64,000 nt of DNA from Trachythela sp. YZ-2020 (taxonomy: Eukaryota; Cnidaria; Anthozoa; Malacalcyonacea; Clavulariidae), in NCBI GenBank assembly GCA_016169945.1, contig JADLSH010000256.1, positions 682,001 through 746,000 on the forward strand, given 5' to 3'. The notes below the pieces were generated by a model that was given only the letters and a program-made list of their open reading frames with translations, did no database searches and was not told where the DNA came from. The first letter of the stretch is position 1; each line of letters begins with the position of its first letter. Position numbers and translations under genes: made by a program. Below are positions 23,723 through 36,103 of this stretch, piece by piece.

Positions 23723-24664
23723 GTAGTTAGCCTAGTTATGGCCTAAAATAACTTCAGTTTGTATTTGTAAGCATTTATTCTTAGCCATCTAATCTTTGAT
23801 AACGATACAAATTGAATCGAGTTGCGGAATACTTTTATAAACACCTCCTTTAATTATAATAAACCTAGAAATAAGAAATTCGGCCGAGTCAGAGATTTCG
23901 CAGGGGTCAGAGATTTCGCAGAGGTCAGATATTATATTCATTTTGAAATCAATGGCATTTCTTGCAATCTGATTGGTCAAAAATAGTGCGATTAATTCCC
24001 AAATCGCATCATCTTGAGTATTAATCGCATCATTTTTAAACCAATCAGATTGAAGCTCTGCACCACAACAACCAATCAGATTGAATGATATAATTCAACT
24101 AGCCGATCAATTTAAAGAAAAATGTGCTCTGGCAAATGACCAAATCTGTTCACCATAAATTGTCAATACTCTAGAGTGCATTTACTGCAGTTTTTTTCAT
24201 AAAAATCGACATAAAGGCAAGTCAAACTTAAAAGAATATCAAATAAGTTTTCACAAATAATACAGGCCAAATTATCAACAAAATTTTGAATGAAACATTG
24301 TCAAAATGTCAACAAAAACAAGTTTCAGCAACAGTCAAAACTGAACACAAAGCTGTCAAAGGCACAAGGTATTAAAATATGGAATGATCGATTGTAGTGT
24401 CAATGTTTGAATGCGTAAAATCACAAGAAACGTTTATCAATTTACATGTAAAGTCTACGATATCTTTACACTTCTAGAAATTCACTCAAATTTTGCTTCA
24501 GTGTTTATACTGAGTCAACTTGTCAAATTAGTGAAATTACAATTCATGTTGTTGCTATGCTGCGGCATTTCAGGGAGTATCGCGGGTGTGTCAATTGTAA
24601 AAAAGACTAATAAATTACCGCTTCCGGTAAAAAATTATTTGGATTTCAAAATGAAGATAATAAA
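23723..24664. other. Intergenic DNA with a palindromic element
   Basis: No coding signal is seen. At 23965-24052, CAATCTGATTGGT is inverted as ACCAATCAGATTG about 60 bp later, and a third copy of the motif is at about 24070. The same 13-mer style recurs elsewhere (near 40128), which suggests a short foldback MITE. Confidence 0.55.
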
Positions 24665-24808
24665 GTGGAAATTGAACTTCGTGTCGTGCAATTTTGGTCT
24701 GAAATCAAACTTGTGATTACAAATCGCACTCCCGCTTCGCGGTGCGATTTTGTAATCACGCCTTTGATTTCAGACCAAATTGCACTCCACTCAGTTCAAT
24801 TACCATTG
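24665..24808. repeat. Imperfect palindrome of ~144 bp
   Basis: Arms GTGCAATTTTGGTCTGAAAT (from 24686) and its inverse ending GACCAAATTGCAC (24785) extend outward to ATTGAAC/GTTCAAT. The centre is a GC-rich GCACTCCCGCTTCGCGGTGC. No coding capacity; probably a foldback-type MITE. Confidence 0.8.
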
Positions 24809-24811
24809 TTA

Positions 24812-25692
24812 AGCGAGCCAGCCTAGGAAAACAGGCTGGAAATCATGGTACAGTGCATGCTTTATTCCGCCTAGAAACAATCTAAAAAGTCTAAGCAAGT
24901 TAGGAATCAAACTAAACCTTTTTGAAGCAGTTGCCGACAACAAAAAAGATCATTTTGCGAAAGAAGCACAAATTTCGGGTTCCCGCCAAAATTACGCGGA
25001 AATTCCTTTCTAGCGATTGCCGGGCTAGCCCGCCTCATGTGGAGCAAATGACAAACGTATTGGCCAGTAAAGAGATCCAGTCCATTTTACTGGGCCAGCC
25101 AGTTTAACCGGATCAGCCCATAGGAAAACTTGGAATTTGAAATGTAACGCGAGTTATAAGAGGGGGGAGGTAGTGCAATTTTTGTGCAAATATTAGTACT
25201 CCTTATTTCATTTTCCGCAGTAATTGGCTTAGCTGTTGCGGTATAAAAATAGCACGATGTTGAGATCTCCGTGCTTCCAATGGTTTCCATGAAAGTTGTC
25301 TGAGCGCATCAGAGCCAGAGTGATGAGATGGTGAGTCGAGGATTGTGCGGGAAGCTTTATTCTGCAGGACCTGTAACTCTGCAATTTTTGAAAAATTGTG
25401 TCGATCTCCCCAAATTATATCACCATAGTCTAATACTGGTAAAATCAGACTGTTGTAAAACATAATCCTCGTTTGTAATAGCAGTAGATGTTTGATACGC
25501 CTAAGCAATACTAATTTTTTGTTGATTTTACCTCTAATATGATCTATGTGATTTCTCCATGTAAAATGATTGTTAATTCTGATTCTCAAATAGTTAAAAG
25601 CTTCAACTTCATTTAAAGACTGTCCTTCAACTTCACAGTCGATGGAGACAATTTTAGCCAATCTCTTGCCGCTAGCAATTAGCATAATTGGC
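24812..25692. repeat. Segment X, copy 1 (includes LINE tail)
   Basis: GCGAGCCAGCC.AGGAAAACAG through CTTAGCTGTTGCGGTA, followed by a minus-strand LINE piece, recurs at 29603-30930. The two copies flank copy C of the low-copy repeat on its left and right in direct orientation. Copy 1 is shorter in the LINE part than copy 2 near 25240, where about 470 bp are missing. Confidence 0.75.
25210..25692 (-). pseudogene. LINE reverse transcriptase C-terminal fragment
   Basis: The minus strand encodes AFNYLRIRINNHFTWRNHID, then INKKLVLLRRIKHLL, and then FYNSLILPVLDYGDIIWGDR. This is the thumb and C-terminal region of CR1/L2-like reverse transcriptases, normally beginning just after the catalytic palm. 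The palm, endonuclease and 3' end are absent. Confidence 0.75.
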
Positions 25693-27390
25693 CAACATCG
25701 AAAGGGGACTAACAAGTAGGTGATGTATTACAGGTGTGGGAAGGTGAAGGGTGGTCTGGGGGTACTCCCCCCGAAAATTTTTGTATTCTTGAGTCTCTGT
25801 GTCTTGATTTCCTACATTTTCAGAGACAATTTTTGATATATCCCATCTAAATGGAGCCAGGTTTTGTTGTGAGAATACCATAACTGTCCTCTAAACGCAG
25901 TTTTTGCCCCCTTTTTGCTTATACTTTCGACAAAAAGGACCTTCACTGGGGGGGGCCAAAATAGCTTACAGGGGTAACATGGGGCTGGGGCTTTGGCCCC
26001 TCCAGTACATTAGTTAAAAAAGGCCCTGCGGCACACGTCAAAGGGACAGTGACCATTTTAATCTTCACGTGACAAAAGTAGTGTACATATAAATGTGTGA
26101 TTTCGTAGTAGAAGTCCCTCCCAACGTTAGTACGATCTTAACTTAACGCGATGCTAAGCTTATCAAAACCACATTATTTGTTCCTTCATTAGATCTGTAA
26201 AAGGCATGCATGCTTTGACCAACCCTTTAATCGCAAGGATCTGTCTCGTTTCGCTGGTTATACTATATCTCGACGGGGCGTGAGCTACCATTTTTCCACT
26301 TGGAATCAAGCATTTATCGCTTTAGTCTCTCAAATCATAGCGATTTCGTTTTGAGTGATATTATAGTTGAAATTAGTGATGGGACAGACATTAATCGAAA
26401 ATGTCTCATCAAGAAACACGTGCTTGTACTTTGGCTTTAGAAAAGCACAAGTTCTTTTCGGTTGTACCGGACCCAATAAACAGTTACTAAGCGCTTATTG
26501 GAGTTAAGTATCAAATATATTTCGAGAACAGAAGTGCATTAAACAAAAGCTGAAGTCAACACAGTATATCAGCTTTACCGGATGGGTGCAGATTGCCAAA
26601 TATTACTATAATAAACCAAGCCATTGCTGTTGTAGTGATTTTAGATACATGTGATCATAATAAACATTACTTAAATTTAGGACTACTGACGAGTCTCTGA
26701 GCAGAGTTCAGCAAGCATTGCAATCTGTATTCTGTAAATTATCCGTATCATTAAAGTCGAAAGCTGGACAAGTATATATTATTAATACGTTATCTACAAG
26801 ATCTAACTTTTTTATTTTTATCCTTGAACTGGATCATCAATCATTTCAACAAACCAGGGAACACCATTTTTCTTAATAACATTCTCAATTTGGGGCGAGG
26901 GGGTTTGCATGTAACGTCATGTAATGTACTTCTCGTATGTATTTAAAGTATTTTAAGTTCTCCGACACCTGATGATGGAGCATTCTGATTGGTCAGAATA
27001 TTAATAATAAGCGAATGTATATTGACAATTTGTATTGAACTATTCTATATGCCTGCCGCCTGGAAGAGTGAACAAAGGATTTCAATCGAAAATCTATTTC
27101 TTGGTATAGATGTGATAGCAATTATTCCAACTGGATTTGGGATTATATTTACCTTGCATGCTTCGACGAATAAGTGCACTAGTCGTATTTTATATATTTA
27201 CAAGATGTCTGGACGACGATTGTATTGGTCTGAACAGTTGATAAATACGAGATGCATGAATAGTTGGACGCTATACTAGAAATTAGATCAAGAGGCAAAA
27301 AATATAATATTTTGATTTGACCTGCATCTAGAATGTTTCTTTACTTTTATGTTCGTCGGCGACCAAACGACGTTTTAACGACGTTATTAG

Positions 27391-27775
27391 AGACCTTACG
27401 ATATAGGACGGCAACGCGAACGACGACGGCCAAAAGAAACTGCTTCAAATAAATCAATTGAATAAAACTTGTCGTGTATTAATAGTATTATCAATCGTAT
27501 GAATTCACTTCTGTTTAACATAAGGGCTTTTTGGTTTAGAAGATTTCTACTTCAGTACTGAGCCAATTTACTGAGTACCACTTCTCGCGGCTTGAAATGA
27601 AGACGTTGAACACAAAGCGTAAAAATCTGTAGTTTACCGTTGTAAACAGAGCGAGGATGACGTCTAATACTCCCGTGGGATTTTAATTATTCATTTCTAT
27701 TCTAAAATACTATAAATTTCATAGTACTTATAGCCGTTGTCGTCACGTTGCCGTCTTGAAATCGTAAGATCTCTA
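27391..27775. mobile_element. Short inverted-repeat element inserted in copy C
   Basis: AGAGACCTTACGATATAGGACGGCAACG at the left is matched in inverse by CGTTGCCGTCTTGAAATCGTAAGATCTCT at the right (quoted here only as flanks of the element). Copies A and B go directly from ACCAAACGACGTTAATATTT to CAGCTGTGCAG, so this block is an insertion. No coding capacity is seen. Confidence 0.65.
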
Positions 27776-27850
27776 ATATTTTCAGCTGTGCAGTAAACCG
27801 GAAGTCGTTAAACAATTTAAAACTGCTTGGACAATTAATTAACAAATTTA

Positions 27851-28694
27851 TCCCCGAGCCGGCGCGAAGCGCCGTGCGAGGGTACTAATTCCGCTCGGAG
27901 ATTTGCACCCGGGTATGTGAAAACATTGTGGAATGAAAGTCGTCCGCCATTTTTTTTTGTCGTGGACACGACCTTTTCGTAAGTTATGCGCATGCGCAAG
28001 TTCAACCCGAGAGAAGACTTCCATTTTGCAAACTTTTTTCAAAAAGGTTTTGCACACATTTTATAAGTAAGTATCTATGTAAGTAAGTTTGGATAAATGA
28101 AAATTATTTAGAGGCAAATTAACAAGAGGAAAAACAGTCGAAAGACCGAAAAAGGAGCGTTTTAAACAGGCAAGTGTCTATTTTGCATGCTTGCTTTGCC
28201 GATTTTTTAACATAGCATGCAGTATAGTTTGTGAATTTGAAAATGTGTAGATCATTCTGTGTGGTCAATACAACATTGATTGATCTTTAAGAGTATTTTA
28301 GTATTGATTCAAATATGTTATAGAAAAATAAAAAACAATAAATCTCAAAAACTTCATTGCAAAAGCAAGTGCGAAGTATAAAAATACTCCTCGAAAAGCA
28401 ATTGAAGTTTTTTGAAAATTTCGAAACGTTTTGTGAACGTCTAAGGTTGAATGTTAGAGTAAATCAAAGCTAAAAGAGTACATAATAGCATACCCACTTT
28501 AAATAGTTGGGCAAATGATAATTTTATAGTTAAAAACAAAATAATATTTGTACAAAATAAAATATAGAAAATATACATGTTGCGTGTTACCATGGTTACA
28601 TTCGTCGACTCAGTACTTCATGTTAAAATAACTTTTGGAGAGTAAATTGTTTGGTTCAAATGGGCGAAGGGATTCTGCATGCATGTATTTCTAG
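27851..28694. mobile_element. Rolling-circle-like non-autonomous element, copy 1
   Basis: Boundaries come from comparison with copies A and B, which lack it. Left end is A|TCCCCGAGCCGGCGCG and right end TGTATTTCTAG|T, with no target duplication, as for Helitron insertion between A and T. Next to the left end is the hairpin CGGCGC-GAA-GCGCCG, and GCTCGG 20 nt further on can pair with CCGAGC. Read on the minus strand, the hairpin sits about 10 nt from the 3' end, the Helitron position, although the terminal CTRR is then missing. There are no genes inside; an A/T-rich interior of about 700 bp. Confidence 0.65.
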
Positions 28695-29602
28695 TTTATT
28701 CTCGCTGGCAGTGGGAGACAGTGTTGAAATTAAAATAATGATTTTCAATTTTGAATCAAACGTAAACAAACGTCGGGGGCAAACTTTCTGAAGTAGCTAT
28801 ATAGTGTTGTTAGTTCCGTGACGGGAAAGCAACTTTATAGAGAAGGCGAAATATTATCTACCATGAATTCTAATGTTACTGATATGTTATTTTATTTCAC
28901 AATGAATATCTCGCCATCAGCCCTAAATTCTATTTCAGTTAAATATATTTTAGAACCATATAATATTTTATCAAGGCAAGAACAGTCAGAGCAATGCTCG
29001 AGCGCAAAACATTTTAGCTCAATGCATATTTACCTACTTTTTCGAGCTTACCTTTTATCACAATACCAAAGAATTGTCACGCATGATTCTTCATTTTCAA
29101 TAACATTCGCTATTGCGTATTGAAGACAGTTCTTGAAGCTACAGTATAAAACGAAACTAAATATCACGAAATACTTGGAAGTCGTCAACGAATTCTTGGA
29201 ACCGACCAAGGCGCATAATTTATGCTTAACTATTTCGTTGCCTAATATGGAATAGTAACTGCTGATATTGTGGAGGGTCGTGAAGGAGGGTAGCAAATCC
29301 CAGTTCCAAGCCAAAATTTTGCCCCAAATCCCAATTAAAAAATCTGAAATCCCATTCCTCGGCAGGCTATTTGCAAACTGATAATGACTATGTAAAACCA
29401 TTGATTATGCAATTTGGATAAACGTACCCCCACCTTCACTGAAGAAAAAGATGACGACGGGGCTTTTCATATGAGCCGGACTGGCCCTGTAAATCGGGCT
29501 GGCTTGCGCGGCCGCGCGAGGTAATGTCCCATAAATTATTTTTATATATATGTTTTCGAGATTTCATTCCCTCCTATTGTATTACTGAACAACGCTTTCT
29601 GA

Positions 29603-30930
29603 AGCGAGCCAGCCCAGGAAAACAGGCTGGAAATCACGTTACACGGCATGCTTTATTCCGCCTAGAAACAATCTAAAAAGTCTAAGCAAGTTAGGAATTG
29701 ACGAAACTAAACCTTAAAGAAGCATAAATTTCGGGTTACCCCCAAAATTACGCGGGAATTCCTTTGTAGCGGTTGCCGGACTAGCCCGCCTCATGTGGAG
29801 CAAACGACAAACGTACTGGCCCAGCAAAGAGATCCAGTCCATTTCACTGGGCCAGCCAGTTTAACCGGATCAGCCCATAGGAAAACTTGGAATTTGAAAT
29901 GTAACGCGAATTATAAGAGGGCGGAGGTAGTGCATTTTTTGTGCAAATACTATTACTCCTTATTTCATTTTCCGCAGTATTTGGCTTAGCTGTTGCGGTA
30001 TTCCTGCCTTCTATTACTTTTGATGCTGCAATTTGTACATATTTAGTTGATGTTATTTATTATTATTATGATAATAATCTATAATCAGGAAGTCAACTTC
30101 AGCAAAAGGTGCATGGTTTACAATTGAGTCCTGTATAGATTAAAAAATGTACATAAATTATGATATAATTAACTACGACTAAAACTGCATGCATGATAAA
30201 AGTATTTATACTACACAACTTATTTCGATAAATGTCTCTTAAACTTATGTCAATAAACGTCTCTTAAAAACTTCAAGATTTGGAGCCTTGCGAGTTAATT
30301 CGTCGAGATTATTCCAGTCATCTGCTGATCTATTCACAGTGGACATTAGACCCCAGTTTGTTTTAGACCCAGTTTTACGTATGTTGTCCTTACTTCTAGT
30401 ATTATAATTATGAAAGTCTTTCTTTTCCTTAAGGTTAAAATCATGTAGAAATAGAGTGTTTGCACATTGATACATAAAAATACAGCACGATGTTGAGATT
30501 TCCGTGCTTCAAATGGTTTCCATGAAAGTTGCCTGAACGCATCAGTACCAGAGTGATGAGATGGTAAGTCGAGGATTGTTCGGGCAGCTTTATTCTGTAG
30601 GACCTGTAACTCTGCCATTTTTGTAGAATTTTGTCGATCTCCCCAAATTATATCACCATAGTCTAATACTGGTAAAATCATACTGTTGTAAAACATAATC
30701 CTCGCATGTAGCTAATGGCAGTAGATGTTTGATACGCCAAAGCAATGCTAATTTTTTGTTGATTTTACCTCTAATGTGATCTATGTGGTTTTTCCATATA
30801 AAATTATTGTTAATTCTGATTGCCAAATAGTTAAAAGCTTCAACTTCATTTATTTAAAGACTGTCCTTCAACTTCAAAAACGATGGAGTCAATTTTAGCC
30901 AATCTCTTGCCGCTACCAATTAGCACTGAT
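29603..30930. repeat. Segment X, copy 2
   Basis: Paralogous to 24812-25692: same start (GCGAGCCAGCCCAGGAAAAC), same GCGGAGGTAGTGCA and CTTAGCTGTTGCGGTA landmarks, then the LINE piece. It holds about 470 bp (30003-30475) that are missing from copy 1. Confidence 0.75.
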
Positions 30931-31040
30931 AAATTTAGACTTAGATGCGTTTAAGGTTAAATAGTTTTCCTTCAACCAGTTAGTAACATTATTTAAATCT
31001 ACATATGATATACTATCAAGGCAAAGTTAAATAAATATAA
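30245..31040 (-). pseudogene. LINE reverse transcriptase C-terminal fragment
   Basis: Minus-strand pieces in order: VTNWLKENYLTLNASKSKFI (about 30920-30985, the W..N.L.LN..K block after the palm), then INKK.. and FYNSMILPVLDYGDIIWGDR (about 30640-30700), then a C-terminal tail with FHNYNTRSKDNIRKT and SADDWNNLDELTRKA (30245-30430), ending near RRLLT. Frame changes occur between the pieces. It is the longer version of the fragment at 25210-25692 and shows the natural LINE C-terminus. Confidence 0.75.
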
Positions 31041-31066
31041 AACAGATAGGTAAATACTATACAAAA

Positions 31067-31340
31067 TTAAAGCCTGTGCACAGCCTTAAAACTCGTAAAC
31101 TGGCTATACAATAGTAGAAAAAGCAGGGAGATATGCACAATAGTATAGTTTGATACAGATGCACAATAGTATAGTTTGCTGAAGACCAGGGTATTAATAA
31201 TCGTTGTCAATGTCGGACTGTAAAAAAAGTGCTTGATTTGATTGATTTGGCAAAGAGGCTTTGTACATTTTGAAACTACTTGGGTAATGCGTTCATCATA
31301 ACTCAAACATTCAAGAAAAGATACACGGAAGTTTTGTACC
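31067..31340 (-). pseudogene. Second LINE reverse transcriptase fragment
   Basis: CLSYDERITQVVSKCTKPL and INQIKHFF..LTTIINTLVF followed by SKLYYCASV match the RT C-terminal region of CR1-like LINEs, but the sequence differs from the neighbouring fragment at 30245-31040, so it is from another family member. Only about 80 residues are preserved. Confidence 0.7.
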
Positions 31341-31799
31341 AGGAGTTGGTGACCATTTAAGGAGAAACCCCATTCCTATTTCCATATTTTTTATCCCGTC
31401 CCTATATAGTGGTTAAATCCCAGTCCCGGTGCAGTGAATCCTATTTTCCCAGTCTAAAAATTGCCAAATCCCAGTTCCCATTTTACCCCTTCACGGCCTT
31501 CATTATAGCTACATCCTATTAGCCGGGTCCATAATTTCAGGCAGGAAAGTTGATCAGTAATGCGTCCCGGATATAGAATCTATGAATAAATCTGACAAGA
31601 TTCAGAGAAAAGTTATATCAATAGACTTCCGGTCAGTGTTAGAGAGAAGGGAAAAGCGACTTGCTTGCACATATGGGCGAATTCTTTACATGTAGATAAT
31701 CCATCACATATTCAATAATCTTTTGGTTTTATGTTTTGATTTATCATTTTGCAAATGTTCGTTCGATAACATGAAAGATCGACGAGTTGTTGGCTGTAT

Positions 31800-32275
31800 A
31801 GTTATCATAAATCAAGTTGATATGGTCTGTGTCACTGAATCTTGGCTATCTCCTTTGAAATCCTGTGTCTGCTATATCCTTGTCGGACTTTAATATTTTT
31901 AGGAACGATAGTGTGAGTTCCATTGGAGGAGGTGTTTGCGCCTACATATTACAAGCGACTTGCAGAATTTGAAAACCCGTCATTCGAGTTTATCTGGCAG
32001 TTAGTAACACATAGGTGGCTGTCTCGTTCATTTTTTGTCATTTTGTTGGCTGTGATCGGTACATCTTCTTGTCGACTTGAAAATGGGAGTTATACTCACT
32101 CATTCAGTCCAATGTCCATTATTTTATACAACGCCAGCCTGAAGCTCTTGTACTGGTCAAAGGAGATTTTAATTTTAGAAGTACTGGTTTTAATGAAAAG
32201 TATGTTCAAAGATCAACTGGCTTGTTCCAAGTAATTAAGGTACCTACTAGAAATAGTGCAATATCTGTTTATGCC
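31800..32275 (+). pseudogene. LINE endonuclease fragment
   Basis: Frame-broken pieces are in order: VDMVCVTESWLSP (about 31815-31855), LSDFNIFRNDSVSSIGGGVC (about 31885-31945) and, near 32145-32250, EALVLVKGDFNFRSTGFNEK and LFQVIKVPTRNSA. These match the APE-type endonuclease of CR1-like LINEs (TESWL, GDFN, PTR.). At least three frame changes. It runs on the opposite strand to the LINE tails just upstream. Confidence 0.72.
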
Positions 32276-34560
32276 TGCCATCAGCAGATATTCTACATCT
32301 CATACATAGTTGCATAAATTCCCATATTCTTGTTTTCTTCGCTTCTACTTTCATGCTAATATATTTTGTAATGTGATTTCCATATTTTGTTTATAGTTTG
32401 TTTTCATTAACTCCTTCTGATTGGTTTATTTTTTGCGACGTGTTGGCTTTTGTGTTCACTATAAAAGCACATGTTTTTCCCCGAACCACGCTAGTACGCT
32501 ACTAACTTCCAGGTCTTCGCTCGAAACATCGAAGTTCTTATTGCATTTTTCAGGTAGTTCTATCTACTTAACCGCCGAATCTGACAAGATATATACTATT
32601 TGAAACAGCAGTTTTTGGCCCTTAAAATTGATTGGAAAATATATAAATAGGAAATATAGATCTTGCTCTCACAATATTCAGGAAAATTCTCTCCTGCTAT
32701 TCCCTTGAGATAATCTAATTGGCGCACTTTACGAGTAGCGACAAAATGATGCGACTCGTGAAAACATGGCGCGATAATCTTTACGCGGCTTTTTGTTTGC
32801 GCTTTCGTTTAGCCTCGGTATTTCTCACGAGAAATGAAAGTTATATCGCTTTAAAATCAGTTGCTTACCATCTTCTTTTTCAAATGAGAAATTCTTAGTT
32901 CGACTTTCAGCTAGGCCGGACCAGAATTCATTTTCTTTTAGCATATACCTTCACAATAACTTTTCTACAGCACAGGCTGCTTTCCAGTAGTCAAGAGTTT
33001 CCCATAGAAGAAGACTTTATTCAGCACAGTTTATCTATTTACAACATATGTATAGTATGTATAATTATAGAGAGAGAGAGAGAGAGAGGCTGGTGAGGAA
33101 TGTTTAAGATGTTATTTATACGCGATTCCGCTTTGGCGGGACGGAATAACAGGGTGGATAATTTTGATGTAAACAAGTAACTCGCTATAATCGAAAGTCA
33201 AGCAGCGAAATGTTGTTGTTGATGTACATGTTCATATCTTGTAGTCTAACAAAGTCACAATCGTTGTCTACACCTTATTTTTGCAATAGAAAGAAACCCG
33301 AATTTGCTTCAGTTAACACGAAAAAAACTGTTGAACTCGGGGGCTTTAACGCTATATATATAATCAATGCCTGCCTGAATATCGTAGTTCGTACCATTGT
33401 CTCTCGTGCACTCAAGCGTATATATAAATGGACTGTTGTTAAACTCTTTATCGTCCCGTCGTAAAAAATCGATGTCACAACATCGATAACTTTGGATGGT
33501 CATATCTCACGTCCGTGTTAGCTACATGTATGTGATTTCTATACAACAATATTTTAGCGATTTATGGCGTTTGAAAGACATGAAAAATTGTAATTTCGAT
33601 AATCCCCTAAAATATTAAATTGGTCGGTACTTTTCGTGGATCATAAGTTCGGCCTCGTAACACTGCATGTGTTCTTCGGTATACTACAATTTGATTGGCC
33701 TATTAAAACAGTTTTTTTATACATGACGAAGTTTCATGATAAAATCTTTAAATCCCAACGTTTTACGATTAGGTTTTAAACATGGCTCACTCCTAGCGTG
33801 TGAACAAACAGGAAGTACATGTTCGCTAGCCAAAACAATAGGAAGAATCCACCCTATGGGATTACAAACATCGGAAATCAATTCTACACATCAAAATACC
33901 CCAGTAGCGTGCTATTCACGTGTTTCCGGTTGACGGCGAAACTATAATATGGTCCAAATCTTCTCAGTGCAGTGCACGTGCAGCAAAAAAACTGATAAAA
34001 ATGTCAAAAAAATATTTCTGTTTGCCTTATGCAATCGAAACTTTCCACATATAAGCGCTTGAATAGAGGCTACATTTTTGCTATGCTGATATTTGCAACT
34101 TCCAAAGAGTTTCAGAGACATTCAAGATTTTTTCCACATTAGATGAAGTGAGTTTGTCAAAGTCTTGGTTTAAATGTGCAATATTTTTGTTTGTGTAATG
34201 TTTTGACGGCAATCAGATCCCTCGTTGTAAAGATCATATTGTAAGGGGTCAATATTGTATAAGGGGTCTTTACCTGTGAAATGATACCTCGCTTGTAACA
34301 TTGGGAACAAATATGATCCAATTCGATACAGTTTGAAATTGCCTGTTAAAAATACATTTTCTCACTTTTGAGCCAAAGAATATTTTTCGAATTTCCGAAC
34401 ATTAGCACAAATGGAAATTCCCATGTGGGAGACATTAGGCATTGCAAGTTCTCTGCAAACTCCAGTTTCGTAACATTAACTATAAGGTATCTGGCCATTC
34501 CTAATCGCAATGATACAAAACTGGTATCATTTGTCACCTAAAATGCTAATCTTCATTGCT
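32276..34560. other. Intergenic DNA, no gene recognised
   Basis: A stretch of (AG)n lies at 33069-33088. Open frames of 60-84 codons at 33210-33503 on both strands overlap each other and lack motifs. I see no RNA gene and no clear transposon ends. Confidence 0.45.
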
Positions 34561-34640
34561 ACGGAAGAAATTATATATACCTAATACCTAACACACGATA
34601 ACATACCAAAATTGGATTAACTTTTTTGCCCACCCTGTAC
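34561..34640 (-). mobile_element. Solo end of a CAGGGTG-type DNA transposon
   Basis: On the minus strand CAGGGTGGGCAAAAAAGTTA followed by ATCCAATTTTGGTATG resembles the ends at 55396 and 59866 (CAGGGTGT.TCAAAAAA.GTAATCCAA). TA flanks the end. I did not find the partner end. Confidence 0.5.
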
Positions 34641-36103
34641 TTAACGATACAATAGAAAAATAGTGCAATATTCCTAAATAATAATCCTGGGCTCATCTCT
34701 ATACATAAATATATTGAAAATGATCCTACGTTTTCAGTACATGTTACTAAACTTAGTATCCCATACAAAACCAATGTTGTATTACCGTAGGTAAAAATAT
34801 CACCCGTCAAACTTTGTCATGGTACATTGTTCTGCTTCTTTAAGGCACAATTTTCTACCAAGATTTTTCCAATGCATCCCCAAGTTTTCGGCAACGAGAT
34901 CAAGACAACACTCTTCAACATACCCTGTGAAAAACATATATTATTTTAATACATTCTGGGTAAAATTCATATTCGCGAATCTATATTAATCTTCTGTAGA
35001 GCTTTATATATATTCGAAATATTACCGCGACATGCATTCATATTTTGAGATTCATATTTTGTTTATATATTTTGAACACCCTTGAATTCTAATCCGTCTT
35101 GTTTGTTAGTTATTGCTATCGCTCAAAAATAATGATATACAATCTCTGACCTTCAATTTCTACCAAGCTTTAATACCATGCATGGCCACAGCAAATGAAT
35201 TCTGTCATTTGAAGTAACTATTTAAATAAATCGTTCTCACTCAACTGCGAAAGAGCTAATGATTTGAACCCTTCAACAATTTTAATTCAAAATCTATTTG
35301 AATAAATTCGAGTTGTCCGTTTAGCTATAGGTTACCGCCACGTACGTTGCATGTCGGAAATGCATGGAAATAGTGACGCATTAAATGTCGAAGTCAAAAC
35401 CGTCGGAAAGCAATAATGCAACCAACGGCATAATGATCGTTGGCAACAATTACACGTATATTCAGGCCTGCCTCCGCAAGTTTCTGTTTTGTAAAAGGTC
35501 GATACCCCCATTTTATCGGCGTTAATGCGTCACATTCTGTCTATATGAAACTTACGAAAACATGTGCGTCAAATTTTCGTAGGTGACCGTCATAATTTTC
35601 GAAACGGCAAATTGCCACGCCTCTGCACGCGCCTCGCAAGGTGCGCATTTCGCCACGCGCTTCGTTTGTTTTGGGAGTATGAGATCGCGACTTTTAAGTT
35701 TTTGCGTGAACAGATTCTCTATAAATATTCAGTGGCGAAGCCAGCGGTCATGCAGGTCATGCAGTGCATGACTAAAACTTTCCCCAAAAATGTTTAAAAA
35801 TCAGTTCAGTAAAATTGCCTAAAATAGAATTACGCATTGTCTTTGCCTTTCTACGTTCAGCTGCTTTATGCTATATTTTTTGACATAAATCAATGGTCTT
35901 TACGCGATATTTTCGCTGAATATTCTCGTATGTTTTTGATTTCGGCTTTGTTGCCTTGGCAACTGAGTAGGGCGGCATATTTTCACATGCACGACCGGTT
36001 GCGTAATACGAGTGGAAAACGAGTGCGTGGAATTGCTGCGTGGTTACCCGCTGCGTGTTTTGGTCATGCATTTTCAGAATTGCATGACTAGCTAATATTA
36101 TTT
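34641..36103. other. Intergenic DNA, no gene recognised
   Basis: Several overlapping short open frames at 35564-36161 give no recognisable protein and have no consistent splice signals. Confidence 0.4.

Larger units (their letters stand above)
25937..29597 (+). repeat. Low-copy repeat, copy C (right-truncated, with insertion)
   Basis: Starts GGACCTTCACTGGGGGGGGC like copy B and follows A and B until TTACTGAACAACGCTTTC (29597), where segment X copy 2 begins. It carries an 844-bp rolling-circle-like insertion at 27851-28694, an extra ~390-bp block at about 27378-27775 bounded by AGAGACCTTACGAT/ATCGTAAGATCTCT inverted repeats, and a deletion (after about 28935) of the piece found at A 14320-14770. 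Confidence 0.82.

Noticed and set aside
32421..32603. Gene with a TATA-like TATAAAAG at about 32460
   Set aside because: The downstream frame is short, lacks motifs and is not supported by exons.
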